Source: Actinobacteria bacterium OK074 (GTDB taxonomy: Bacteria > Actinomycetota > Actinomycetes > Streptomycetales > Streptomycetaceae). From it: a stretch of 64,000 bases of DNA. The number at the start of each line of letters is the position of its first letter. The stretch's first letter is position 1. Shown one piece after another: positions 52,998 through 60,998 of the stretch. The translations under genes were made by a program, and so were the position numbers. Location of the stretch: contig LJCV01000318.1 in NCBI GenBank assembly GCA_001298575.1, forward strand, positions 1 through 64,000. Direction: 5' to 3'. Under the pieces are notes generated by a model. It did not search any database, had not been told where the DNA came from, and was given only the letters and a program-made list of their open reading frames with translations.

Positions 52998-54221
52998 ATG
53001 TCCACGACCGATTCGTCGCGCCCCTCTGCCTTTTCCCCCCATCCCTCGTACGCCGCTGTTCTGCGAACCCCGTACGCCCGCCGGACCTTCGCGGCTGCTC
53101 TCCTGGGGCGGCTCTCGTACGGGACGGTGTCCGTCGCCGTCATGCTGGCCGTGGCCCGGGCGACCGGGTCGTACGCCGTCGCCGGGACCGTCATGGCGCT
53201 GTTCGGTGCGGCGGTGGTGCTGCTGTCGCCGTTGCGTGCGGCGCTGGTCGACCGGTACGGCCCCCGCCGGGCGCTCGTCCCTCTCTCCCTCTGCTACGGC
53301 GGCCTGTTGTGTGCCCTGGCCGCGGTGACCTGGCGGCCGGGCGCCCCCGCGGTGCTGATCGGCGCGGTCGCCGTGGCCGCCGGGATGTTCCCGCCGCCGC
53401 TGGGGCCCACCATGCGCGTGGTGTGGGCCGAACTCCTCGACGACCGGCGCCTGTTGGAGCGCGCGTACAGCCTCGACGCGGTCGCCGAGGACCTGTTGTT
53501 CGTGTCGGGCCCGCTGGCGGTGGGCGTGGTGGTGCAGTGGGCGCCCCCGGCGGCCGGGGTGGCGCTGAGCGCGCTGCTGGTGACGACGGGCACGCTCGCC
53601 TTCGTGACCTCGCCGGGCGTCGGCGGCGTACGGCCGTCCGGCACCGCAAAGGCCGTACCCCGCAAGGGACTTCGGGCCGCACGGGGCCTGGCCCGGCCGA
53701 TGGCGGTGGCCGCGGCGGTCGGGCTCGGGCTGGGCGGACTGGACCTGCTGGTGCTGGCGTTCGCGGAACTCCGGCACGCGGGTGAGGGCACCGTCCCCTG
53801 GGTGCTCGCGGCGCTCTCCGCGGGCAGCGTGGCCGGGGGCCTGCTGAACGGCGCGATCACCTGGCGGACCCCCGCCCGCGTCCGGGCCCCACGCCTCGCC
53901 CTGGCCCTGGGCGCCACCCTCACGGCAACCGCCCTCGCCCCCGGCCTCGCCACCCTGACGGCGGCCGTGGTCTGCGCGGGCCTCTTCGTCGCCCCGGCCC
54001 TGACGACGGCCTACCTCCTGGCCGACGAATCCGCCACCCCCGACTCCCGCACCCAGGCCGGCGCCTGGGTCAACACCGCGGTGAACGCGGGCAGCACGGC
54101 CGGCACGGCGGTGGCGGGGGGGCTGGTGGGGGCGGTACCGCTGACGGTGTGCTTCGTGCTGGTCGGGGGTGTGGTGCTGGTGCTCGGGGCGGGAGCGGCG
54201 GTCGCACCGGCCGCACGCTGA
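52998..54221 (+). CDS. MFS transporter (12 TM)
   Basis: The 407-aa protein has about 12 membrane helices and MFS features: FAAALLGRLSYGTVSVAVMLAVARATGSYAVAGTVMALFGAAVVL, then ALVDRYGPRRALVPLSL (motif A-like) and a Gly/Ala-rich C-terminal half. The nature of the substrate is unknown. ATG 52998 follows gtgaggaac at proper spacing. It is a single gene, convergent with the PepSY gene. Confidence 0.88.
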   Translation: MSTTDSSRPSAFSPHPSYAAVLRTPYARRTFAAALLGRLSYGTVSVAVMLAVARATGSYAVAGTVMALFGAAVVLLSPLRAALVDRYGPRRALVPLSLCYGGLLCALAAVTWRPGAPAVLIGAVAVAAGMFPPPLGPTMRVVWAELLDDRRLLERAYSLDAVAEDLLFVSGPLAVGVVVQWAPPAAGVALSALLVTTGTLAFVTSPGVGGVRPSGTAKAVPRKGLRAARGLARPMAVAAAVGLGLGGLDLLVLAFAELRHAGEGTVPWVLAALSAGSVAGGLLNGAITWRTPARVRAPRLALALGATLTATALAPGLATLTAAVVCAGLFVAPALTTAYLLADESATPDSRTQAGAWVNTAVNAGSTAGTAVAGGLVGAVPLTVCFVLVGGVVLVLGAGAAVAPAAR

Positions 54222-54281
54222 CGGACCCGCAAGGGCGGGCGTGTTCACCGGCACGCCCGCCCAAGTGGCCTGTTTCCGCGG

Positions 54282-54863
54282 TCAGTTGTCCTCGTCCACC
54301 GTCACCGTGGCCGCCCCACCCTGCCCGTCCACCCGCCAATCCCGTTCCGTGCCGGTCGTGTTGACGGTCTCCGTCTCCCAGGTGCCGGTCTCGTCCAGGT
54401 CGACCGAGGTGACCGTGCCCTTCGTCGCGGTGGCGTGGGCGGCCTCGGCTGCCGTCAGGGACGTGCGGGCGAGGGCGGTGCGCGCTTCGGCGGCGTCCTC
54501 GTCGTCGCGCTCGGTGTGGGTGTGGAGGACGGTGGCGGTGTCCGGGGCGATGCGGACCTTGTGCCAGGTGGTGCCGGAGCCCAGGACATCCACTTCCCAG
54601 ACCGGCGATCCGTTGTCCTCGTCCTCGTCCTCGTCGTCCAGATCCGCCGATACGGCCGTGCCCGGGGTTTCGCGCAGGGCGGCGGCGATGGCCTCGGCGG
54701 CGGTGACGGTCACCGTGCCCCGGGCCCTTTCCACTGTCGTGTCCGACTTGGTGTCCTGCTTCCGCTCCCGCTCCCCGTCGCCCGAGACCGCGAGTGCCGT
54801 CGCCGTGCCGCCTCCGATCAGGACCGCGGCGGTGACGGCGGCGATGATGACGTTGCGCTTCAT
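54282..54863 (-). CDS. PepSY-domain lipoprotein-like/secreted protein
   Basis: The 193-aa protein begins with MKRNVIIAAVTAAVLIGGGTATALAVSG, a signal anchor or signal peptide, followed by two PepSY-like modules (VTAAEAIAAALRETPGTAVSADLDDEDEDED...WEVDVLGSG and LTAAEAAHATATKGTVTSVDLDETG...WRVDG). PepSY domains are thought to inhibit proteases or sense conditions outside the cell. A very acidic DDEDEDED stretch may bind cations. ATG 54863 follows ggaggaaccc. It is divergent from a two-component system that probably controls it, a common arrangement. Confidence 0.87.
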   Translation of the reverse strand: MKRNVIIAAVTAAVLIGGGTATALAVSGDGERERKQDTKSDTTVERARGTVTVTAAEAIAAALRETPGTAVSADLDDEDEDEDNGSPVWEVDVLGSGTTWHKVRIAPDTATVLHTHTERDDEDAAEARTALARTSLTAAEAAHATATKGTVTSVDLDETGTWETETVNTTGTERDWRVDGQGGAATVTVDEDN

Positions 54864-54939
54864 GGGTTCCTCCAGGCAGGTGGGCCGTGTCGGTGTTCGT
54901 TCGACGTGGATCACCTTCGCGGACCGACGCTGAGGGCAA

Positions 54940-54967
54940 CCTGAAGCCGCCTGAAGGGATCTTCAGG
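54940..54967. promoter_or_regulatory. CCTGAAG direct and inverted repeats between PepSY and response-regulator genes
   Basis: cctgaag occurs at 54940-54946 and 54950-54956 (10-bp period) and as its complement cttcagg at 54961-54967. The pair 54950-54967 is an inverted repeat around ggat. This fits a response-regulator box acting on both divergent genes. Confidence 0.6.
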
Positions 54968-54989
54968 TTCGGTTTGCGACCCTGAACGC

Positions 54990-55709
54990 ATGCGCCCACC
55001 CGTCTCCCACCACCGCCCTGTTCGAGGCGCTGCGCGCCGCCCCTTTGGAATCTTGATCGTGGAGGACGAGAAACGCCTCGCCCGTTCGCTCGCCCTCGGG
55101 CTGACCGCCGAGGGGTACGCCGTCGACGTCGTACACGACGGCCTTGAGGGCCTGCACCGGGCCGCGGACGGCGACTACGACCTCGTCGTCCTCGACATCA
55201 TGCTGCCCGGCATGAACGGCTACCGCGTCTGCGCCGCCCTGCGCGCCGCCGGGCATGACGTGCCGATCCTCATGCTCACGGCGAAGGACGGCGAGTACGA
55301 CGAGGCCGAGGGGCTCGACACCGGTGCCGACGACTACCTCACCAAACCCTTCTCGTACGTCGTCCTGGTCGCCCGCATCAAGGCGCTCCTCCGGCGCCGC
55401 GGCACGGCCGGACCCTCGCCGGTCCACCTCCTCGGCCCGCTGAAGGTCGACACCGCCGCCCGCCGTGTCTTCCGCGACGACGCCGAAGTCGCCCTCACGG
55501 CAAAGGAGTTCGCGGTCCTGGAACAGTTCGTGCGGCGCCCGGGGGAGGTCGTCTCCAAGGCGGAGATCCTCGAACACGTCTGGGACTTCGCCTACGACGG
55601 CGACCCCAACATCGTCGAGGTCTACGTCAGCGCCCTCCGCCGCAAACTGGGCGCCGAGCTGATCCGGACCGTGCGCGGGGCGGGCTACCGCCTGGAGGCC
55701 GGACGATGA
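54990..55709 (+). CDS. OmpR-family response regulator
   Basis: The 239-aa protein has a receiver domain (ILIVEDEKRLARSLALGL, phosphoacceptor D69 in VVLDIMLPGMNG, the lysine in DYLTKPF) and a winged-helix OmpR DNA-binding domain (LTAKEFAVLEQFVRRPGEVVSKAEILEHVWDF...IRTVRGAGYRL). The first 20 residues are an extension before the receiver start and have no Shine-Dalgarno, so translation may start later or the message may be leaderless. It overlaps the kinase gene by ATGA and faces the PepSY gene. Confidence 0.94.
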   Translation: MRPPVSHHRPVRGAARRPFGILIVEDEKRLARSLALGLTAEGYAVDVVHDGLEGLHRAADGDYDLVVLDIMLPGMNGYRVCAALRAAGHDVPILMLTAKDGEYDEAEGLDTGADDYLTKPFSYVVLVARIKALLRRRGTAGPSPVHLLGPLKVDTAARRVFRDDAEVALTAKEFAVLEQFVRRPGEVVSKAEILEHVWDFAYDGDPNIVEVYVSALRRKLGAELIRTVRGAGYRLEAGR

Positions 55710-57139
55710 GACGGCCGCGGACGATGAGACGGCCGCGCCTCCTCGCCTCCGTACGTGCCCGCGCCGCCCTCGGCGCCACCCTCGTCGTGGCGGTCGCGCT
55801 GGTCGCCGCCGGGGCCGCCGTGCTGCTCTCCCTGCGCGCCAACCTCGTCGACCAGGCCGACGCCGCCGCCGCCTCGGCCGCCCGGCACGTGGCCTCGCAG
55901 CTTGCGGCCGGGATCGCGTACGGCGACCTGGAGTTGCCGGACGCCGAGGACCACCCCGTCCAGATCGTCGACGAGGCGGGCCGGCTGGTCGCGGCCGGCG
56001 AGGACCTGGAACGGATCACCGGGACCGGCACCGACGCCGTACGGCCGCAGCGGGCCACGGGAGAAGAGGAGGAAGAGGGAGGGGAGGACGGGGACGAGCC
56101 CGCCGTCGGGGAGATCTCCGAGGACGTGCGCACCAGCCGCGGCACGGCCACCGTCGACGGGGACACCGAGGACTACCGCTTCGCCGCCGTGGAGGTCACC
56201 ACCCCGGGGGACGTCACGCTCACCGTGTACGCGGGCGCCTCCCTCGACGCCGAACAGGGCGCGGTCGGCACGGCGTTGACGTCGATGCTGATCGGTCTGC
56301 CCCTCCTGCTGCTGACCGTCGGCTCGGTGACCTGGCTGGTGACCCGGCGGGCACTGCGCCCGGTCGAGGGAATCCGCGGGGAGATGGCCGCGATCACCGC
56401 CTCCGAGGACCTGGCCCGGCGCGTCCCTGTCCCCGGCACGCACGACGAGGTGGCCCGCCTCGCCCGGACGACGAACGAGACCCTGGCCGCCCTGGAGACC
56501 TCGGTCGAGCGCCAGCGCCGCTTCGTCGCCGACGCCTCGCACGAACTCCGCAGCCCCATCGCCTCCCTGCGCACCCAGCTCGAAGTGGGCGCCGCCCACC
56601 CGGAGTTGCTCGACGTCGAGGGCGCGGTCGAGGACACCGTACGGCTCCAGCACCTGGCCACGGACCTGCTCCTGCTGGCCCGGCTGGACGCGGGGGAGCG
56701 CCCGGCCCATGTGCGGGTCGACCTGGGGGAGTTGGTCCGGGAGACGGCGGCCCGGCGCTCGCGGGTCAGTGTCGGCCCGGTGGCGGAGACCGAAGTGACC
56801 GGCTCCCGGGCCCAGTTGACCCGCGTCCTCGCCAACCTCCTGGACAACGCCGAACGGCACGCCCGTCAACACGTCGAGATCGCTCTACGAGGGGAGGCCG
56901 GCTGGGCGGTCCTGACGGTCTCGGACGACGGCCAGGGCGTCCCCCCGGACCAACGCGACCGCGTCTTCGAACGCTTCGTCCGCCTCGACGACGCCCGCAC
57001 GCGGGACGAGGGCGGGGCGGGCCTGGGGCTGGCGATCGCACGGGACGTGGCGGTACGGCACGGGGGAACGCTGGGGGTCACGGACGCGGCCGGGGGAGGG
57101 GCACTGTTCGAACTGAGGCTGCCGGTAGCGCACCCTTGA
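55706..57139 (+). CDS. Sensor histidine kinase
   Basis: The 477-aa membrane kinase has a first helix (about 17-40), an extracytoplasmic sensor of about 140 residues with an acidic EEEEEGGEDGDE stretch, a second helix (about 190-210), HAMP, the dimerisation histidine H279 in FVADASHELRSPIASLRTQLE, and an ATPase domain with NLLDNAERHA, VSDDGQGVPPDQRDRVFERF and GGAGLGLAIARD. It overlaps the regulator by 4 nt. The N-terminus contains an 18-nt near-repeat encoding MRRPRT-MRRPRL, so two starts are possible. The acidic sensor and PepSY neighbour suggest cation or envelope stress sensing (inference). Confidence 0.93.
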   Translation: MRRPRTMRRPRLLASVRARAALGATLVVAVALVAAGAAVLLSLRANLVDQADAAAASAARHVASQLAAGIAYGDLELPDAEDHPVQIVDEAGRLVAAGEDLERITGTGTDAVRPQRATGEEEEEGGEDGDEPAVGEISEDVRTSRGTATVDGDTEDYRFAAVEVTTPGDVTLTVYAGASLDAEQGAVGTALTSMLIGLPLLLLTVGSVTWLVTRRALRPVEGIRGEMAAITASEDLARRVPVPGTHDEVARLARTTNETLAALETSVERQRRFVADASHELRSPIASLRTQLEVGAAHPELLDVEGAVEDTVRLQHLATDLLLLARLDAGERPAHVRVDLGELVRETAARRSRVSVGPVAETEVTGSRAQLTRVLANLLDNAERHARQHVEIALRGEAGWAVLTVSDDGQGVPPDQRDRVFERFVRLDDARTRDEGGAGLGLAIARDVAVRHGGTLGVTDAAGGGALFELRLPVAHP

Positions 57140-57151
57140 GGGCCAGTGAAC

Positions 57152-57619
57152 CTACCGCTCTCCCCGCAGGTGCTGCGCCACGGGCCCGAGCGCCTCCCGC
57201 AACCCCTCCAACCCGCCCTCCGGCACCAGATCGATGAAGTGCCGCCGTACAGAGGCGACATGATGCGGCGCGACCTTCTTCATCGTCTCCAGCCCGTGCT
57301 CGGTCAGGACGGCGAACAGTCCCCGCCGGTCCGACTCGCAGTTCTCCCGACGCACCAGGTTCGCGTTCTCCATGCGCGTGATCTGGTGCGAGAGCCGGCT
57401 CTTGGACTGGAGGGTCGCCGTGGCGAGGTCACTCATCCGCAGCCGCAGTCCCTCCGCCTCGGAGAGGTTGACCAGGATCTCGTAGTCGTTCATCGTCAGG
57501 CCGAACGGCTGTAGGTCCTTTTCGAGCTGGTACGTCAGCAGCTTGTTGACCTCCAGGTGGGTGCGCCAGGCGCACTGCTCGATGTCGTTCAGCCAGGGCG
57601 TGGCCGTCTCGGTCTCCAT
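57152..57619 (-). CDS. MarR-family transcriptional regulator
   Basis: The 155-aa protein is a winged-helix MarR regulator: LTMNDYEILVNLSEAEGLRLRMSDLATATLQSKSRLSHQITRMENANLVRRENCESDRRG holds the recognition helix and wing. It lacks a clear conserved redox cysteine pair; two cysteines (CAW, NCESD) are present. Upstream, AGTTGAAAGGCTAACT contains an AGTT/AACT inverted pair that could be an operator. It converges with the kinase gene and lies next to the AIM24 cluster. Confidence 0.9.
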   Translation of the reverse strand: METETATPWLNDIEQCAWRTHLEVNKLLTYQLEKDLQPFGLTMNDYEILVNLSEAEGLRLRMSDLATATLQSKSRLSHQITRMENANLVRRENCESDRRGLFAVLTEHGLETMKKVAPHHVASVRRHFIDLVPEGGLEGLREALGPVAQHLRGER

Positions 57620-57711
57620 GAATGAAGTCTACCTAAAAAGTTGAAAGGCTAACTAGTGGGAGTGGTGTGACCTGGTGCGCGCGTTCGACGTCACACTCCG
57701 GAGGTTACCGC

Positions 57712-58512
57712 TCACAGTCCGAAGCGACGCTGGAGGTCGCCAAGCTGTCCGGGAAGGCGCTGTGTGCCCTGCTGCTGTCCGTGCGGGGCCGGTGCCCCGC
57801 CGCCCCCGGGCACCCCCGGTTCGTTCGGCACCGCCCCCGTGGCCTGCTCGGCCATGAGGACCTCGGTCGACTGGAGCAGGACGGTGCCCGCCCCGACGAA
57901 CTCGAACTGGTGCTCCTCCCCGGAGGCCCCGCCGATGCCCGTCAGCGCACGTAGACCGCCCAGGACGCCGGTCATGTACCCGTGGTCGTAGTGGTGGCAG
58001 GGCGAGGGGCAGTCCGCCCAGCCGACGAGGGCCTGCGGGTCCACCCGGATCGGCGGTTCCATGAACACCACCGGGCCGTTGGACGCGGCCACGAACTTGC
58101 CCGTGCCGATGAGCGTCAGGAACCCCGGAACAATCGACTGCTTGAGCGCGAGACTTGGCTGAAAAGCGAGGAGGTTGCCCGAGCGAATGGTCAGGTTGCC
58201 GTTCTCGAGGTCGTACGAGTTCACGTCGAAGGCCCGGTCGGCGAGGAGCATCTTGCCGGAGCCCTCGGCGACCACCCAGTCGCTCGCGTGCAGCGGCGAA
58301 TGGAACGACGTCCGCACCAGCCGGTCCAGCCGCCCGTGCCCGATGCCGTTGAAGTCGATCGACCCGTAGTAGGCGATCATCTTCCCCTTCTGCAGGAACC
58401 ACTGGCTCCCCTTCAACTCCACGCAGAAGGTGTAGTGGTTGACGTTGTCGTCCACCGGCAGCGTCATCGGGTCGTAGACCACCGGCCCGCCCGGGGCCCC
58501 GTACGCGCTCAC
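57712..58512 (-). CDS. AIM24-family protein, with C-terminal tail (AIM24 gene 3 of 3)
   Basis: The 266-aa protein has the AIM24 beta-sandwich with YTFCVELKGSQWFLQKGKMIAYYGSIDF and MLLADRAFDVNSYDLENGNLTIRSGNLLAFQPSL. It has a distinctive insertion ADCPSPCHHYDHGYM with C168, C172, H173, H174 and H177, which could bind a metal, and a Pro/Gly/Gln-rich tail. AIM24 proteins are named after a yeast mitochondrial protein and bacterial roles are unknown. Its ATG overlaps the stop of the preceding gene by 4 nt, so the three AIM24 genes form a tight operon. Confidence 0.87.
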   Translation of the reverse strand: MSAYGAPGGPVVYDPMTLPVDDNVNHYTFCVELKGSQWFLQKGKMIAYYGSIDFNGIGHGRLDRLVRTSFHSPLHASDWVVAEGSGKMLLADRAFDVNSYDLENGNLTIRSGNLLAFQPSLALKQSIVPGFLTLIGTGKFVAASNGPVVFMEPPIRVDPQALVGWADCPSPCHHYDHGYMTGVLGGLRALTGIGGASGEEHQFEFVGAGTVLLQSTEVLMAEQATGAVPNEPGVPGGGGAPAPHGQQQGTQRLPGQLGDLQRRFGL

Positions 58513-59168
58513 AGCTTCTCCTCCGATGCCTGGACGTACACCGAGCCACTGCCGCTCAGCTCCAGTTGGAACGCCTCGCCCGAACCACGGCCCACCATGT
58601 CCCGCCAGCCCAGCGCGGTGGACAGCTTGTTGCGCACCTCGCCGTGGTGCGCCACGTACGCCTGCGGATCGACATGGACCGGGCGCTGCGGGGTGATCGG
58701 CACCTCGAACACACCGCCGTGCGCCATCACCGCCACCGAACCGTGCCCCTTGAGGGTGGTGGTGAACAGCCCCTGGCCGCTCACCTGGCCCCGGACCATG
58801 CCCATGACGCCGCCCTGCGAGCCCATGAACATCGTGCCCTGCTGAAGGGCGCCGTCGAAGGCGAGCAGCCGGTCCGCCTCCACGTACAGGGTGTCCCCGG
58901 CCAGCTCGATGACCTGGACGTGGTGGCCGCCGTGCCCGAACAGCACGGTGCCGCTGCCCTCGACCGTCATCAGCGGGGTGGCCTCATTGGCGACCCGCCG
59001 CCCGATCATCGACATCAGTCCGCCCTGCCCGCCCTGCACGTTGGGCGTGAAGGAGACCTCGCCCCGGTAGGCCAGCATCGCGCCGCGCTGGCTGTAGAGC
59101 CGCTGCCCGGGCTGCACGGTCGCCTCGACCATCTTCGAATTCAGCTCACGGAACGCCATGTCAGACAT
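58509..59168 (-). CDS. AIM24-family protein (AIM24 gene 2 of 3)
   Basis: The 219-aa protein shows the AIM24 pattern: SKMVEATVQPGQRLYSQRGAMLAYRGEVSF, MMSIGRR-like loop, VLFGHGGHHVQVIELAGDTLYVEADRLLAFD, and FTTTLKGHGSVAVMAHGG. The start ATG 59168 overlaps the upstream stop by 8 nt; ATG 59160 (MAFREL) is an alternative. It shares the repeated Gly-rich turns with its neighbours, consistent with duplication within the cluster. Confidence 0.88.
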   Translation of the reverse strand: MSDMAFRELNSKMVEATVQPGQRLYSQRGAMLAYRGEVSFTPNVQGGQGGLMSMIGRRVANEATPLMTVEGSGTVLFGHGGHHVQVIELAGDTLYVEADRLLAFDGALQQGTMFMGSQGGVMGMVRGQVSGQGLFTTTLKGHGSVAVMAHGGVFEVPITPQRPVHVDPQAYVAHHGEVRNKLSTALGWRDMVGRGSGEAFQLELSGSGSVYVQASEEKL

Positions 59169-59793
59169 CCCCCGCGATCGTGTTCCGCTCGCTCGGCTGC
59201 ACGTACACCAGGCCGTCCCCCTCGAACCGGATCTGGAACGCCTCGCCGCCGCCCTCGCCCATGAACGTACGGAAGGTCACCCCGGCCTGGAAGGACTGCC
59301 GGACGTTGCCCTGGTGCGCGATGTACGCCCCCGGGTCCACCGTCAGCGGATACTGCGGACTCACCCGCAGCACCACCGCCGGCCCGTCGGACACCAGCGC
59401 CGCCTGCCCGTGCCCCTCGACGGTCGTCGTGAACAGCCCGTTGCCCTGCGAGGCCCCGCGCAGCCCCGTGAACGTCGTCCCCGTCCGCAGCCCCGCATCC
59501 GTGGCCAGCAGATTGCTGGACTCGACGTACAGCTTGTCCCCTTGCAATGTCACCAGATTGATCTCACTGGCCCGATCCGCAAACCAACAAGTCCCGTGCC
59601 CCTTCACCTCCATCACCGTCATCTGCTCACCGGTGATCCGCCGGGTCACCATTCCCCGCAGCCCCTCACCACCCCCGCTCAGCTTCTTGAACGCCATCTG
59701 CCCGTCGTACGCGACCATCGACCCGTTCTTCGCCTTCACGGCGTCGCCAGTCATGTCCACGGCCAGCACCTTGCTGCCTTGAAGTCGGAACAT
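59161..59793 (-). CDS. AIM24-family protein (AIM24 gene 1 of 3)
   Basis: The 210-aa protein starts MFRLQGSKVLAVDMTGDAVKAKNGSMVAYDGQMAFKKLSGGGEG and has FADRASEINLVTLQGDKLYVESSNLLATD, the typical AIM24 core. It is the promoter-proximal gene. On the minus strand TACCGT (59811-59806) lies 6 nt before GTG 59799 and 12 nt before ATG 59793, which suggests a leaderless message and GTG 59799 as a possible true start. No Shine-Dalgarno is present. Function unknown. Confidence 0.87.
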   Translation of the reverse strand: MFRLQGSKVLAVDMTGDAVKAKNGSMVAYDGQMAFKKLSGGGEGLRGMVTRRITGEQMTVMEVKGHGTCWFADRASEINLVTLQGDKLYVESSNLLATDAGLRTGTTFTGLRGASQGNGLFTTTVEGHGQAALVSDGPAVVLRVSPQYPLTVDPGAYIAHQGNVRQSFQAGVTFRTFMGEGGGEAFQIRFEGDGLVYVQPSERNTIAGDV

Positions 59794-59999
59794 CGCCACG
59801 CACAGACGGTATCCGCCCCACGGGTGGAGAAGACAGGTCCCACGGGTGGAGTCGCCCCCTGACTGAACCCTGACCCACCCCCGAGCCCACACCCCCGACA
59901 ACGGCCCCACACCCCCCGAATGCCACAATGTCAAAACGCTCACACGCCACCGCCACCGCTACCTACCGCTGCCGCAGCCCACCGAAGGTGAACCGAACC

Positions 60000-60344
60000 G
60001 TGGACATAAAGACCGCCACCGCCATCCGTCGCCTCCGCCTGGTCTCCGCGCCGGAGGCCGTGTCGTTCCTGATCCTCCTGCTCTGCTCGGTGCTCAAGCG
60101 CACCACGGACTTCAACGCGGTACCCGTGATGGGCATGGTCCACGGCGTGCTCTTCATCCTCTACGTGATCTTCTGGGCCGACGCCTGGAACCGCACCAAG
60201 TGGAACCGGAAGACCGCCGCCTTCTACTTCGTCCTCTCGGTCCTCCCCACCGGCGGCTTCTTCGCCGAACGCAAACTCCGCCGCGAAACCGAGGACGCGG
60301 TGATCGCCGCCCGCGCCCGCAAGGAAGGAACCGTCAGCGCATGA
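60000..60344 (+). CDS. DUF3817 small integral membrane protein
   Basis: The 114-aa protein has three predicted membrane helices (about 16-34, 44-64, 74-92) within IRRLRLVSAPEAVSFLILLLCSVLKRTTDFNAVPVMGMVHGVLFILYVIFW, matching the DUF3817 family (YdzA-like), and ends in a charged tail. GTG 60000 follows gaaggtg; the open frame upstream is unconserved. Its stop overlaps the next ATG by 4 nt, coupling it to the thiamine-binding protein. Function unknown. Confidence 0.86.
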   Translation: MDIKTATAIRRLRLVSAPEAVSFLILLLCSVLKRTTDFNAVPVMGMVHGVLFILYVIFWADAWNRTKWNRKTAAFYFVLSVLPTGGFFAERKLRRETEDAVIAARARKEGTVSA

Positions 60345-60634
60345 TCGTCGCCTTCTCCGTAACCCCCCTGGGGGTGGGCGAGGACGTAGGCGAATACGTG
60401 GCCGACGCCGTCCGAATCGTCCGAGCCTCCGGCCTCCCCAACCACACCGACGCCATGTTCACCTCCATCGAGGGCGACTGGGACGAAATCATGGCCGTCG
60501 TCAAACGCGCGGTAGCCGCAGTAGAGGCCCGCGCCCCCAGAGTCTCCCTGGTCCTCAAGGCAGACATCCGCCCAGGAGTTACTGACGGCCTGACCTCCAA
60601 AGTGGAAACAGTAGAGCGCCACCTCTCGTCGTAA
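60341..60634 (+). CDS. MTH1187/YkoF-family thiamine-binding protein
   Basis: The 97-aa ferredoxin-like fold protein has VAFSVTPLGVGEDVGEYVADAVRIVRASGLPNHTDAMFTSIEGDWDEIMAVVKRAV and a C-terminal VSLVLKADIRPGVTDGLTSKVETVERHL, as in the MTH1187 family that binds thiamine or a hydroxymethylpyrimidine-like ligand. It overlaps the DUF3817 membrane gene by ATGA, so the two may form a thiamine-related membrane pair (inference). No riboswitch was recognised upstream. Confidence 0.88.
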   Translation: MIVAFSVTPLGVGEDVGEYVADAVRIVRASGLPNHTDAMFTSIEGDWDEIMAVVKRAVAAVEARAPRVSLVLKADIRPGVTDGLTSKVETVERHLSS

Positions 60635-60800
60635 CCGAAACCCCCACACACCGCCACCCACCCACGGCGGCAAGGGGACGGTACGGGGGTGTCCGCCCGC
60701 AGCGGCTGGCGCGTCAAAAAACAGCACCTCCACAGCCGCACCGATTCCGCGCCAGACCGAGGACGGATACCCCCGTGGCGGCCCCGACTCACCCACCCAC

Positions 60801-60841
60801 CCAAGGGGCGCGGGGAACGGCGCGAGCAACCACAACGCACC
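60801..60841 (-). repeat. Dispersed gene-end repeat, copy 6
   Basis: ccaaggggcgcggggaacgg (60801-60820) followed by cgcgagcaaccacaacgcacc is the inverted form of the family core and matches copy 5 in ttgtggttgctcgcgc. Confidence 0.8.
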
Positions 60842-60927
60842 CGCACAGGCCGCCGCAGGCAACCGCCCAAGCCGCCGCAGGCAACCCGCACAGGCCGCCG
60901 CAGGCACCCGCACAAGCCGCCGCAGGC
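60841..60927 (+). repeat. Four tandem 20-23-bp repeats (CCGCACA-GCCGCCGCAGGC)
   Basis: Units at 60841-60860, 60861-60882, 60883-60905 and 60906-60927 share gccgccgcaggc with a preceding cacaggc or cccaagc variant. They start directly at the end of dispersed repeat copy 6. Confidence 0.8.
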
Positions 60928-60978
60928 GCACCCACAAACACACCCAACCGGCCGCCCCCAAATCGACACGCCCCAAAT

Positions 60979-60998
60979 TATCCACTTTTGTGTGGATA
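60979..60998. promoter_or_regulatory. AT-rich palindrome TATCCAC-N6-GTGGATA
   Basis: TATCCAC (60979-60985) and GTGGATA (60992-60998) are exact complements around ttttgt, about 30 nt before the glycosyltransferase start. Each half resembles a DnaA box (TTATCCACA) with one mismatch. It is the most AT-rich spot in the area and is a candidate operator. Confidence 0.55.

Noticed and set aside
60979..60998. Chromosomal replication origin at the DnaA-box-like palindrome
   Set aside because: Only two imperfect boxes and no dnaA, dnaN or gyr genes nearby; an origin would have many boxes.
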